A DNA stretch of 43,333 bases from a virus: IMG/VR virus record IMGVR_UViG_3300047473_000048, positions 1 to 43,333 of that record; one strand, written 5' to 3'. The notes under the pieces are model-generated. The model made no database searches and was not told where the DNA came from. It saw only the letters and a list, made by a program, of their open reading frames with translations. Positions within the stretch are counted from its first letter, which is position 1. Each line of letters opens with the position of its first letter. This document shows, piece after piece, positions 1-8,381 of this stretch. The translations under genes and the position numbers were made by a program.

Positions 1-801
1 CACTCCGGCATTGCCCACGACCGTATCCCCAGGAATAGGTTCTAGGCCCGACACCGGAATATTACAACTCGACCCAAGAGCGCAGAATTGCCCGGCCACA
101 GTAGTATAATCAATCGAGAGGTAGTTAGGAGTGATGTTGCCAAAGCCAATGTTCGCCAGGGCCGTGCCAGCCCCGAGAGCCGGTGCAGCGTCGGACCTCA
201 TAAACGTAAGGGCGCTCCCATTGACAGGAGTATTGCCTATGGAGGCCGTAGGATTGGCTCCGACCGGCAACACCCCGCAATCGCTCAGTAAGGTTCCTAC
301 AGCATTAGCAAAGCACGCCACATCGCTAATGACCGTCGTGGGCGGCCCAACTACAAACCCTCCAGAAAACGGGAACGTGTAAGTTGTCCCATTGACAATG
401 AACTTGAGCGGCAGGGGCGGAGCCAATCCTCCAGCCCCATAAACGATCAACCCGCCGCCAGCGGAATTGGGGCTAAAGCAAAGATAATGATAGGAGGTCC
501 CCGTCGACGGCCCATCATAGTCGCAATCGTTGGTTCCGTAGGGACCTGTCCCCGTGCCGGCATAGGGCGGTAGCCCCGACCCAATCATCGTCAACGCGAA
601 CTCAGAGGGATTGACTCCGGCATTACCACCCCTCGCCGGCCCGCTATCACTGATTGTCGGACTGCCTGCCCCGCGGTTGGTATAGACGGGCACATGACCA
701 AAGACCCAAGGGCCATTCTGGAGGACAGCGCTCTGGCCAAAGGCCGCCAAAGGCAAAAGCAAAAGCAAAGCCTTTAAGCTAACCCTATTTACCTTTCCCA
801 T
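1..801 (-). CDS. Tail fibre/receptor-binding-like structural protein with N-terminal signal peptide (partial)
   Basis: Open for 267 codons from an ATG at 801 to the window edge, so the C-terminus is missing. GAGG lies just upstream of the start. Residues 1-24 form a signal-peptide-like leader (basic MGKVNR, a Leu/Ala core, then AAFGQS). The next ~110 residues match the N-terminus of the 854-residue fibre at 3862-6426: GPWVxGHVPxY, GxGSP, DSGPA, PPYA, GPYGTNxCDYDGP and AGGGLIxYGAGG are shared in the same order, so the two are paralogues. The gene follows the 1015-residue putative depolymerase. A role as a fibre, spike or adhesin subunit is inferred from context and low-complexity composition; no enzymatic motif is seen. 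Confidence 0.75.
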   Translation of the reverse strand, partial: MGKVNRVSLKALLLLLPLAAFGQSAVLQNGPWVFGHVPVYTNRGAGSPTISDSGPARGGNAGVNPSEFALTMIGSGLPPYAGTGTGPYGTNDCDYDGPSTGTSYHYLCFSPNSAGGGLIVYGAGGLAPPLPLKFIVNGTTYTFPFSGGFVVGPPTTVISDVACFANAVGTLLSDCGVLPVGANPTASIGNTPVNGSALTFMRSDAAPALGAGTALANIGFGNITPNYLSIDYTTVAGQFCALGSSCNIPVSGLEPIPGDTVVGNAGV

Positions 802-817
802 GACCTCAGTCCTCGCT

Positions 818-3800
818 TTAACAAGTTCCGCTGCCCGTCGGGGCGATGTTCCATTTTATTCCAAAGGCCGTCGACCACCCACCTGGCCCAAACCCAAACA
901 CGGCCTCACACGCTGCCACCCCATTAGTAAAGCCAAGCTTATCGGCTACCAACACACTTGCCTTGTCAATGTCCCAATAATCCGCCCCCTGGCCGCCCGA
1001 TGTGGCATAGAAGCTCACCAGCTCAGTCCCAATTGGGTCAGTCGGATATGGATAAGGAATCGAATACGTCCCGCCCGCGAGAGTCAAACTCGTAAAAGAA
1101 TACCCCGTGGCAATCCCGCCATCATGATTGGTAGTTCCCGAGGTGCTCAAAGTCAACGTATCCGAGCCTAAGGGTGAATTGATTACAATTCCCGTGATCA
1201 AGGCTGCCCCATGCCCACTTCCCGAAGGCTGGCAAGGTTTATCGGCGCAAATCCACCCGTTGTTCGTCACATACCAAGTCCCTCCGTTGGTGAATTGGCC
1301 CGTGGGAAGGGTGGCGGTAATGGCGGTGCCCGATAGGGCACTCAACGTCATAGGAAAGCTCGATGATGGCACTCGGTTATTGCCATAATCATGGCCTGAT
1401 GACCAATCGCCGCTTACGGCGGCGTATTCTTGAGCCCAGGTCGAAAGCAAGGTTCCCAGAGGATAAAGCACATCATACCACTCCACTTGCATCAGATAGT
1501 AAGGGACCTCATCGGCCGTGTCCAACGCGGCGGTCGTAAATCCTTGTTCCATCCACTGAAAAAAGGCCAGCCCGTTGGCGTCCAAAAGTCCCAACTCATC
1601 CAAATGGTAGACCGAGAGAACAAAATACCCCAACTGCCAAAAGCTGGCAATATGGCCATTCCCTCCGGGAGAAGTCCACCTACCCCCAACCGGGGCATAA
1701 AGACTTCCAGTGGCCCCGCCAGTGCAAATGGCTGGTAAAGCCCCTGTGGTGTCACAAGTATTTTGGATATTCAATCCGGGCGGCGGGTTATTCGGGGCCG
1801 ATGGCGTCGAAGGTACGCCCGAGTTCACCGCTACAAACCAATTCCTCAAATACGTCTGTCCGTGAACCTTTGGCCATCCAAGCACAGGCGAAGTCCCATC
1901 GGGCGTCATCGCCACGGCTTCGCCCAGGTTCCTAAAGTTCCACGCCGCACCCCTCATCTGGTCAATGAGGATGGGAATCCGGTTCAAACCAACACCCCCA
2001 TATCCCGGCGGCTGGCTCAACCACCCAAAAAACGCGGCGGTCTGAAGATAGTCGGCCCAATACCAATCGCCCGTTAACAAATAAGCGGCGTAGCAAGGTT
2101 GGCCTAAGTGTGCCGTCTCTACATCCCAACTATTAACACTGGCGGTGGAAGGGTTATTAGCCGAAACTCCCACATTATAAATTCCCCACGACACAGCGCC
2201 GTTACTATAATACCAACCCTGAGTGCCCGTGACCGCCGTGTTTAGCATCGGCGTCAAGCCCGTGGTGGGGTCCCTGTAGTTCCAAGGCATAAGATTGGCT
2301 TTGTCCGCATCGGCAAACAACACGCCCCAAGGATAAGCCCCGGTCACTTGTGGACCTGCGGTGCCCGGTCCTACAGCAGCCCCAATCCCATCGTATTTGA
2401 CTAGGGCACTTGTAACCCAATCGGGCTCAACGCCAATATCCGGCCTCTCACCACTGGCCTCAAGGTACATCGACAGGTCCCCAGCCAACCCATCTTGATA
2501 TTGGCCCGTGGTACTACCGAGGTTGGCTTTGAAAGCTACGGGATTGGAACCCATCGTTAACAAGTTGGTTTTGCTATTGGTCATGGCACTAGCGGGCGTT
2601 GCATAAGGCAAAATCGCCCCGGCGGAAATCAAATACGCCGAAGGTCCTCCGGACGTGCCATTCCACAAAGCCCCCAAGTTGACATTGTAGCGGGGCACGG
2701 CCAAGCCCGTAAACCAAGCCTCTTGGCGGTGGCGGGACCCATACTGCTGGGTCATCCCCCAAAGGACATAGTTTCCGCTCGTCAATGTTCCACTCGCAAA
2801 AGCCTTGTAGACATTGACCACAACCACCGTCGGACTGGTATAGTTAACAATCTGGCCATAGCCCGTGCCATCGGTGATGAAACTCCCTAAGGAATTAATC
2901 GTAAACAACGACGAACTGGCAGTAAAGTTAGTCACGGCAGTGCTCACGTTGGACGTTATCGTGAGAGTTTGGACCGGCTTTGAATTGGGGAAACTGGGTA
3001 GTGTGGCCGTCCCAAATGTCTCCGCCAACCCATACCAATCATCCGTTACTAAATTCGTATTCTGCATCCACCCCGAGCCAATAATTCGATCCACCCTAAT
3101 AGCAGTGATAGGATTGCCCACCGACACCGGGCCGCGGCCGTTCTTAAAGGCCATCACATCAAACATAACATAGAGTTGATTTCCCGAACCTTGGATCGCT
3201 GGACACCCGGCATGAACCCCAACCAACGTCAATGGCGTGTAGAGAATATACTCCGTTGCAAGGCCACCTCCATGACGCCACTGACCAAGGTTAACCGGCG
3301 TCGATTGGTTAGCCCAAATACCAGCGGCGCTGAGAGCCGTGGACAGTGAAGCCTGAAACACACATGAAAGCGTGTCCGAGCCCAACGAGTGATCGGTGAT
3401 GGTGACAACGTAATCGTTATTGCCAACGCCAGTCAAAACCCCCTGAATATTAGCCAAACTAATGTCAGTGCCCGTGGCAGGAGGCAAGTCCACAGTCTTC
3501 ACCGTCAGGACCCGATTTTGGCTGGCCGTTAGATTTGGCAAAATCACCGTCACCGCGTCCATACGGACGTTCGCCCCTAAATCCGATGCCCTCGAATCCT
3601 CCTGGACGGGAAGCAGTGTCACCCCGTCACTATCAACGACCTCAATCGACGATCCGCCCGACGTAATCAAGCCCGCGGCCAAAGGTAAGCCAAAAGTCAC
3701 AGGCACATTAGTTTGGCTAAAGCCCGAGGTCTCGCTGACCACCATCGTGGTGACGGTGGTGCCTGGCGGCAATGGCTTCTTCCCCCCGCCAGGCTTAGTA

Positions 3801-3865
3801 ACAAAGCCCGAGCAAAGGACAGCGGCGCAAAGGAGAAGAGAAACCTGAAGGCGAACCCGGGTCAA
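818..3865 (-). CDS. Large putative carbohydrate-active virion protein (RIFT barrel plus alpha/alpha toroid)
   Basis: 1015 residues with a TTG start that overlaps the upstream stop (AATTGA) and GGGAG about 10 nt before it. Residues 1-25 look like a signal peptide (basic start, LLLCAAVLC core, then SGF). Residues ~35-130 resemble the N-terminal RIFT-barrel domain of exo-rhamnogalacturonan lyase-like proteins (VPVTFGLPLAAG, LLPVQEDSRAS). Residues ~480-830 are rich in Trp and Tyr with helical hairpins (YAAYLLTGDWYWADYLQ, ASFWQLGYFVLSVYHLDELG, QVEWYDVLYPLG), as in (alpha/alpha) toroid lyases and hydrolases. Lying between two fibre paralogues, it may be a capsule or polysaccharide depolymerase. The fold assignment is by eye and no catalytic residue is identified. 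Confidence 0.6.
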   Translation of the reverse strand: MTRVRLQVSLLLCAAVLCSGFVTKPGGGKKPLPPGTTVTTMVVSETSGFSQTNVPVTFGLPLAAGLITSGGSSIEVVDSDGVTLLPVQEDSRASDLGANVRMDAVTVILPNLTASQNRVLTVKTVDLPPATGTDISLANIQGVLTGVGNNDYVVTITDHSLGSDTLSCVFQASLSTALSAAGIWANQSTPVNLGQWRHGGGLATEYILYTPLTLVGVHAGCPAIQGSGNQLYVMFDVMAFKNGRGPVSVGNPITAIRVDRIIGSGWMQNTNLVTDDWYGLAETFGTATLPSFPNSKPVQTLTITSNVSTAVTNFTASSSLFTINSLGSFITDGTGYGQIVNYTSPTVVVVNVYKAFASGTLTSGNYVLWGMTQQYGSRHRQEAWFTGLAVPRYNVNLGALWNGTSGGPSAYLISAGAILPYATPASAMTNSKTNLLTMGSNPVAFKANLGSTTGQYQDGLAGDLSMYLEASGERPDIGVEPDWVTSALVKYDGIGAAVGPGTAGPQVTGAYPWGVLFADADKANLMPWNYRDPTTGLTPMLNTAVTGTQGWYYSNGAVSWGIYNVGVSANNPSTASVNSWDVETAHLGQPCYAAYLLTGDWYWADYLQTAAFFGWLSQPPGYGGVGLNRIPILIDQMRGAAWNFRNLGEAVAMTPDGTSPVLGWPKVHGQTYLRNWFVAVNSGVPSTPSAPNNPPPGLNIQNTCDTTGALPAICTGGATGSLYAPVGGRWTSPGGNGHIASFWQLGYFVLSVYHLDELGLLDANGLAFFQWMEQGFTTAALDTADEVPYYLMQVEWYDVLYPLGTLLSTWAQEYAAVSGDWSSGHDYGNNRVPSSSFPMTLSALSGTAITATLPTGQFTNGGTWYVTNNGWICADKPCQPSGSGHGAALITGIVINSPLGSDTLTLSTSGTTNHDGGIATGYSFTSLTLAGGTYSIPYPYPTDPIGTELVSFYATSGGQGADYWDIDKASVLVADKLGFTNGVAACEAVFGFGPGGWSTAFGIKWNIAPTGSGTC

Positions 3866-6426
3866 TTGGTCACTCCCACGGTCTCGACTTCCACCGTCCA
3901 GTGGATTGTGTCCGACGTGGCTGTTGGCCCCTGGACACTAAGGACCAAGTTCGCCCCGGAAGGCGCGAACGTCAAGGCCATCCCAGTTATGACCCACGAA
4001 TTTGTGACAATGATGGTTTGGTAGGTCGGCGACACATTCGTCAGCACCCCTCCAGTATTGACCACCAACCCCGGCAACAGCGACGTAATCGCCGCGTTAT
4101 TGGCGGGCGTAGTGGCGTCATGGGCGGTGGCTGTGACCTTGTACGTCATCGCCTGTCCCGTGACAATGCCCAATTGGGCGCTAACCCCGTCCAAATAAAT
4201 CACCGTGGGCGAGGCGGTGGTCGTTGTCCCCGTGAACGTATCGGTACAGATTTGGCTATCACCCGCCGTGAGAATCTTGGCGTTAGCATGGCAGACTTCG
4301 CCCGAGTTCCGCGCATAGCCATATTGGCCTCCCACGACGGCGGAGTTCGCCCCGGCGCTCGCATTGTTCTGCCCACCTACGACGGTCGCATTCGTAGCGC
4401 CCGCCGTATTATATTGGCCGCCTACGCTCGTCGCGGCCAATTGCGTAGCGCCAGAGCTATTACCCCCGACTACACTCGCGTACTGGCCGGTGGAATTGCT
4501 ATTGCCGCCCCCGATGGCCAGGGAGTTGGAACCCGTGGCAATAACGTACTGACCAATCGCAATGGAGTTTGGGCCTTTCGCCCCGTAAGCTCCGCTATGG
4601 TCCTGGTTTTGCATGGCCAAAGCATACGGACCCGACGCATACGAGTTGCCAAAGGCCATAGCATAAGCGCCCGTAAGGGCGGTGGTAGCATTGGTGCCCA
4701 TGGCCATCTGGCCGACGCCCGAGCCCCCAACCACCGCGGCGTCACCAATCGCCACTTGGCCCTGATAAGCTCCAACGGTAGGCGTCGTCGGTGTCCCAGC
4801 AGCCGAGCCAATGTAAAGCTCCGCCCCGCCTCCGCCTCCGCAAACGGTCCACGCCGGGTTGGCGCCAGCACCCAAAGTCTCCAAGCAATTGCCCGTGGGT
4901 CCGGGAGGTAAGGCCGCCCATCCAGTCCCCGACCGGTAGAGGATGGCGCCTTGGGTAGCCCCAATGGCTTCATCAATCATCGACGAAAGGCTAACGCCCA
5001 TCGGCACCGCTGCTCCGCCCGTGTTATTGCCAATGACATAGCCACTGGCGATGGAGGGCAGCCCACTCCCCGGCACCGCCGCATAGATATGCCCCGCCCC
5101 ATCAGTCGTGACAAAGGCAATGGCTCCCAGGGGAATCGTTATCGCCGCCCCCAATAAACCCCCATTGATCGAGTCGGCAGAGTTGGGCGTGAGCGTCACC
5201 GCGGCGCCCTCACCAAACACAATAATCCCGCCATTGATCGAAAGGCCCGTACTCACGGGCAAAGTCACATTAATGGCGGCGGCCGTAGCCGTAAAGTAAT
5301 TCCAATTCACCCACTGCGCCGCCGTGACCGCGGTGCTAATGGCGATGTCGGTGGTGGCGCTACCGGGCGAATTAAGCAAGACGTAGCAAGTACAGCTCGT
5401 CGAATAACTTAAATCAAATTCCAACCCAACGACAATCTCGCCGCCCACCAACGGAGCCAGCCCTGCCACGGTCTGCCGTTCAATCGGTTCGGGCGATGTC
5501 ACTCCCACGGCCAACGTCGAAGGCCCCGTGTTAGTGGCGGAGAAAATGGCCCTAATGACGTATTGGTCCGTGATGACGTAACCCGCGGGCGTAGGCGAGG
5601 CAATCGTGAAGGCATTGGCGATGTTGGTGGTATCCCCCACAAAAATCACCGAGGCCCCACCACCACCCGACGCGGAGAGAATCCCGCCCACCAGCGACAA
5701 GTTAGACCCCACGGTAACTGGCGTAATCTCTCCTACCAGCCCCGTCCCGCCATAAAGCTGGTTGGTGGCCGCCAAGGGTAGGGCCGTGGCAATTGGCACC
5801 CCGTCTAATTGGAGGACCGTAGGATTAGGGTAAGTCCCTCCCAAATCACCCCCGGCCACCCCACCAAAGCCCGTAGCACTCAAAACCCCTCCAACCAACG
5901 TAAGGTTACTTCCTAAACTCACTACGTTGGCCTGTCCGGCGATCGTCGAACCCCCATAAAGCTGGTTCAAGGCCGCGACCGGGATGGTGGTGATTGGCGA
6001 GCTGAGAACGCCGTTGATAGAAAACTGGAGGGGTCCTGGCGTAGCTCCACCGCCCGCTCCGTAGGCAATCAACCCGCCGCCCTGGGCGTTCGGCCCAAAG
6101 CAAATAAAATGATACGGACCCGTAATAGGCCCGTCGTAGTCGCAGATGTTGGTTCCGTAAGGCCCGCTTCCCGCATTGGCGTAGGGTGGAAGGCTCGGAT
6201 ACTGGCCTACCTCTGTCAGCAAAAGCTCGGTCAGCCCCGTTCCATAGGGACCTCCGGAGGCTGGCCCCGAGTCCAACATGGCCGGTGATCCAGAACCTGC
6301 CCCTATATACATAGGAACATGGCCGGGCACCCATGGCCCGGCCTGTAACATTGGACTTTGAGCAAAGGCGACGGGAGAGGCCAAAAGAAGGGAAAGGGCG
6401 AGGCGAAGGGAGGAGCTAAGAGACAT
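3862..6426 (-). CDS. Tail fibre/adhesin with YadA-like head repeats
   Basis: 854 residues; ATG at 6426 preceded by AAAGGA. Residues 1-22 form a signal-peptide-like leader (LALSLLLASPVAFAQ). The next ~110 residues are the domain shared with the partial protein at 1-801. Residues ~155-265 hold two copies of a unit with NQLYGG and VGSNLxLVGGxLSA, joined by GGDLGGTYPNPTV, a motif frequent in phage fibres. Residues ~545-710 carry degenerate 14-residue repeats (GQVAIGDAA, NSIAIGQYV, NSLAIGGGN, ASVVGG, ATVVGG, SAVVGG) like the left-handed beta-roll head of YadA-type trimeric adhesins. The ~110-residue C-terminal domain is not recognised. Probably a trimeric receptor-binding fibre; the domain reading is mine and the fibre role is inferred. 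Confidence 0.75.
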   Translation of the reverse strand: MSLSSSLRLALSLLLASPVAFAQSPMLQAGPWVPGHVPMYIGAGSGSPAMLDSGPASGGPYGTGLTELLLTEVGQYPSLPPYANAGSGPYGTNICDYDGPITGPYHFICFGPNAQGGGLIAYGAGGGATPGPLQFSINGVLSSPITTIPVAALNQLYGGSTIAGQANVVSLGSNLTLVGGVLSATGFGGVAGGDLGGTYPNPTVLQLDGVPIATALPLAATNQLYGGTGLVGEITPVTVGSNLSLVGGILSASGGGGASVIFVGDTTNIANAFTIASPTPAGYVITDQYVIRAIFSATNTGPSTLAVGVTSPEPIERQTVAGLAPLVGGEIVVGLEFDLSYSTSCTCYVLLNSPGSATTDIAISTAVTAAQWVNWNYFTATAAAINVTLPVSTGLSINGGIIVFGEGAAVTLTPNSADSINGGLLGAAITIPLGAIAFVTTDGAGHIYAAVPGSGLPSIASGYVIGNNTGGAAVPMGVSLSSMIDEAIGATQGAILYRSGTGWAALPPGPTGNCLETLGAGANPAWTVCGGGGGAELYIGSAAGTPTTPTVGAYQGQVAIGDAAVVGGSGVGQMAMGTNATTALTGAYAMAFGNSYASGPYALAMQNQDHSGAYGAKGPNSIAIGQYVIATGSNSLAIGGGNSNSTGQYASVVGGNSSGATQLAATSVGGQYNTAGATNATVVGGQNNASAGANSAVVGGQYGYARNSGEVCHANAKILTAGDSQICTDTFTGTTTTASPTVIYLDGVSAQLGIVTGQAMTYKVTATAHDATTPANNAAITSLLPGLVVNTGGVLTNVSPTYQTIIVTNSWVITGMALTFAPSGANLVLSVQGPTATSDTIHWTVEVETVGVTN

Positions 6427-6475
6427 ATCAACCAGTCCTTTGTGTGTACCTACTTAAGGGCCAAGCCCCCGCCTT

Positions 6476-6817
6476 TCATTCGTCTTCGTCCTCTTCATCT
6501 TCCGACTCGATATCCAAATCTTCGATCTGGATTTCCACCCTTGCAGTCTTGCCTTCATCACTCTCAGCCGAGTTAACCGCAGTTACACGGCCCAAGAAAT
6601 GGCCGTGAACCATTGCACCTACAAAGGCTTCACTCGGATCTAACTCTAGCTTCTCAAATTCCTTTTCGCAAAGGCAGATCCTCAGGCCGTACGGATACTC
6701 GGGCGTTGCCAGCTTCTCCCGCGCCCGGTCTTCATCGGACTTAGGAAACAACCATGGACTCTGATCGATTTTCTCATCATCGGTCAACTCCATCGAGACC
6801 ATTTTCCTAAAGGCCAT
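6476..6817 (-). CDS. Capsid staple-like protein
   Basis: 113 residues; ATG at 6817 with GGGAG upstream. The core (residues ~45-100) has the pattern of the small capsid staple family of podoviruses: YPYGLRICLCEKEFEKLEL (family form: YPWGLRL, then a K/D-rich helix and L), a central V-G-x-x-V-x-G segment, and a final beta strand TARVEIQIEDLDI. The C-terminus ends in an acidic tail (ESEDEEDEDE). Staple proteins brace neighbouring capsomers from the outside of the shell. The gene is the last of the small head genes before the fibres. Unusual points are the longer N-terminus and the acidic tail. Confidence 0.65.
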   Translation of the reverse strand: MAFRKMVSMELTDDEKIDQSPWLFPKSDEDRAREKLATPEYPYGLRICLCEKEFEKLELDPSEAFVGAMVHGHFLGRVTAVNSAESDEGKTARVEIQIEDLDIESEDEEDEDE

Positions 6818-6820
6818 AGC

Positions 6821-7399
6821 TTAAACTCCCGCCTGAGGTACGCCCGCTCCACCAGCCGCCGGAGCACTCGGCGCCTGTGCTGGAGGCCCGCCATTGCCGC
6901 CCGCTGCACCTAACCCAGGCGCCCCGGCACCTGCCATCTCAGTCTCATGCCGAGCGTGCATCTTGTGACGCTCCTCGGTGTGCCGCTGGTGCATCTCATG
7001 ATGGGCTTTGGTATGACGGTGGTGCATCTCCTCATGTTCGTGTTCGTGCTTCCGATGGAGTTGGGTCAGGCCCGCGTGATCACCCTCGGCGATTTCTCCA
7101 TGCTCCTTCTCATGGCGTTCGTGAACCGTCCGATGTTCCTCCCGATGAAGCCCATGGAGGTTCCGGCGTTCCTCTTCATGCCGCTTGTGCATGGCCTTGC
7201 GCTCGACCGCGTGACGCCCACGGGCGCCTTCGGAGTGAGGCCCCTCGCCACTTTCCGGGGCGGGTTTGTTGCCTTCGGCGGCCTTCTCAACGCGCTTCTC
7301 GTTCCCAGGTTCCTTTTTCTCAGGTTCCCTTTTATAGAGGCTTTTCATGCCTCCGGGCTTCTTCTCCCCTTCGGGCTTCTTCTCCTCTTTTTCTGCCAT
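6821..7399 (-). CDS. Histidine-rich, highly charged repeat protein among the head genes
   Basis: 192 residues from the second ATG (7399), which has AGGAG at ideal spacing; the ATG at 7405 is too close to it. Residues 1-70 are Lys/Glu/Pro-rich (EKEEKKPEGEKKPGG). Residues ~72-160 are a near-continuous run of 7-8 residue units built on xxHxRHExE (HKRHEEERRN, HERHEKEHGE, HRKHEHEHEEM, HHRHTKAHHEM, HQRHTEERHKM), predicted to be a long charged helix or coiled coil. The tail is Ala/Gly/Pro-rich. It lies between the staple-like gene and three small basic genes, so it is probably a virion or assembly protein. The dense His spacing suggests metal or pH-dependent binding (inference). No family is recognised. 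Confidence 0.6.
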   Translation of the reverse strand: MAEKEEKKPEGEKKPGGMKSLYKREPEKKEPGNEKRVEKAAEGNKPAPESGEGPHSEGARGRHAVERKAMHKRHEEERRNLHGLHREEHRTVHERHEKEHGEIAEGDHAGLTQLHRKHEHEHEEMHHRHTKAHHEMHQRHTEERHKMHARHETEMAGAGAPGLGAAGGNGGPPAQAPSAPAAGGAGVPQAGV

Positions 7400-7410
7400 A
7401 ATCATAACTC

Positions 7411-7650
7411 CTAAGTTTTGTAGATTGACCGAAGGGACTTTTTCTTCTTCGCCCCTCCATGGTGCCAGCCTTCCATCGTCCTAGCCCGAATCGCATCGTC
7501 GCGAACCTCGGTATTGGAACTGTGGACGGCCTTGGAAAGTTTGGCGGAGGGGATCTTCTCCCCTTCGGGCACTCCTAATTCATGGTGGAGTTTGCCCTTT
7601 TGGCCGCCCGGATGAAATTCACTTTTACGCACCCATTGCTTCTTGGCCAT
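7411..7650 (-). CDS. Small basic conserved phage protein (LGVPEGEKIP motif)
   Basis: 79 residues; ATG at 7650 preceded by CGGAG. It contains HHELGVPEGEKIPSAKLSKA, the signature of a small basic protein found beside capsid genes in many phages (family form: K-G-x-L-H-x-x-L-G-V-P-x-G-x-K-I-P-x-x-K-L). Basic residues dominate both ends (MAKKQWVRK, AKKKKSLRSIYK). The biochemical role is unknown; packaging near the capsid genes suggests a minor head or nucleic-acid-contacting protein. Confidence 0.6.
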   Translation of the reverse strand: MAKKQWVRKSEFHPGGQKGKLHHELGVPEGEKIPSAKLSKAVHSSNTEVRDDAIRARTMEGWHHGGAKKKKSLRSIYKT

Positions 7651-7662
7651 AGGACAACTCCG

Positions 7663-7821
7663 TTATTTTTTGTAGAGGGATTTCCGAGGCTTCTTGGCCT
7701 TCTCGGGCAGTTTCCCACCCGGATCAGCATTGGCAAACTCCGTCGCGGCTTTGCCCTCGGCGGATTTTTTGCCCTTATTCGCCCAAGCCCAACGACGTTG
7801 GGCCTGCGAGACCGGCGGCAC
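7663..7821 (-). CDS. 52-residue basic conserved phage protein (SQAQRRWAWA ... GGKLPEK)
   Basis: A GTG at 7821 opens a 52-codon frame ending at the TAA at 7663. An in-frame TAA lies 24 nt upstream, so the frame cannot extend further. The product starts MPPVSQAQRRWAWANKGKKS and continues with EFANADPGGKLPEKAKK. This matches a small family common beside phage head genes (S-x-A-Q-R-R-x-x-x-A ... EF-x-x-D-x-x-G-K-L-P-E-K). It starts 18 bp after the stop of the upstream gene and ends 13 bp before the start of the LGVPEGEKIP gene. There is only a weak GGCGGTGG as ribosome binding site. The function is unknown. Confidence 0.6.
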   Translation of the reverse strand: MPPVSQAQRRWAWANKGKKSAEGKAATEFANADPGGKLPEKAKKPRKSLYKK

Positions 7822-7838
7822 TTTTGCCCACCGCCGAC

Positions 7839-8357
7839 TTAATTATGATACCACGTCGCCGTCGAGGCAACGTAGGTAATGCAATAGGCCGTGTTCACGA
7901 GAGTGGCCACCGGCATCGTCGGGTTCATGATCTGGCCAGTGTTCGCGGTCCACGTCAACGCCGAAATGATCTGGGTCGACGCAAAGCACTCCCGCTGCCC
8001 GTCACTCGGGCTTGGGGCCGTAGTCAAAGCCAACGTGGCGAGGGTGCCCGCCGGCGTCACGAAATAATACGCTTCCGTATTAGTAAAGATATAGGCCGCG
8101 CCCGTAAGCACCGCCCCGCCCTCAATATACGAAGGCACGCCGGCGATCTGTCCCGCCGTTACAAAATAGTTGGACGGTCCCGGAACTCCGTAGGGAATAT
8201 CCTGGAACAAGTCCGTGGGATTGATAACCAACAACTGCGGCATCACAACGCCCGTGGTGCCGATCCCGCTTGGTGTGATCGCCCAGAGCGTTGCCGCCAG
8301 ACCAATGGCCAAGCCAGCCACGGCTGAAGCCAAAAGATTGAGTTTACCTTTGAACAT
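7839..8357 (-). CDS. Putative structural protein with N-terminal membrane/signal segment
   Basis: 172 residues; ATG at 8357 with a strong AAGGAG. The N-terminus (MFKGKLNLLASAVAGLAIGL, continuing to about residue 27) is a single hydrophobic segment after two lysines, either a signal peptide or an anchor. The rest is beta-rich. Its last ~60 residues (PSPSDGQRECFASTQIISAL, then a W-x-x-N-T-G-Q stretch and a final TWYHN) resemble the beta-sandwich C-terminal units of phage fibre or decoration proteins, which carry DGQxxxxxST and end TWYxx. It sits between small head genes and further structural proteins. It may be a head fibre or decoration protein; the role is inferred. Confidence 0.55.
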   Translation of the reverse strand: MFKGKLNLLASAVAGLAIGLAATLWAITPSGIGTTGVVMPQLLVINPTDLFQDIPYGVPGPSNYFVTAGQIAGVPSYIEGGAVLTGAAYIFTNTEAYYFVTPAGTLATLALTTAPSPSDGQRECFASTQIISALTWTANTGQIMNPTMPVATLVNTAYCITYVASTATWYHN

Positions 8358-8381
8358 TTGCCTAACTCCTTAAAAATGGCC

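Noticed and set aside
3901-4911. Plus-strand frame of 336 codons
   Set aside because: Antisense to the YadA-like fibre; Arg-rich with no recognisable motif.
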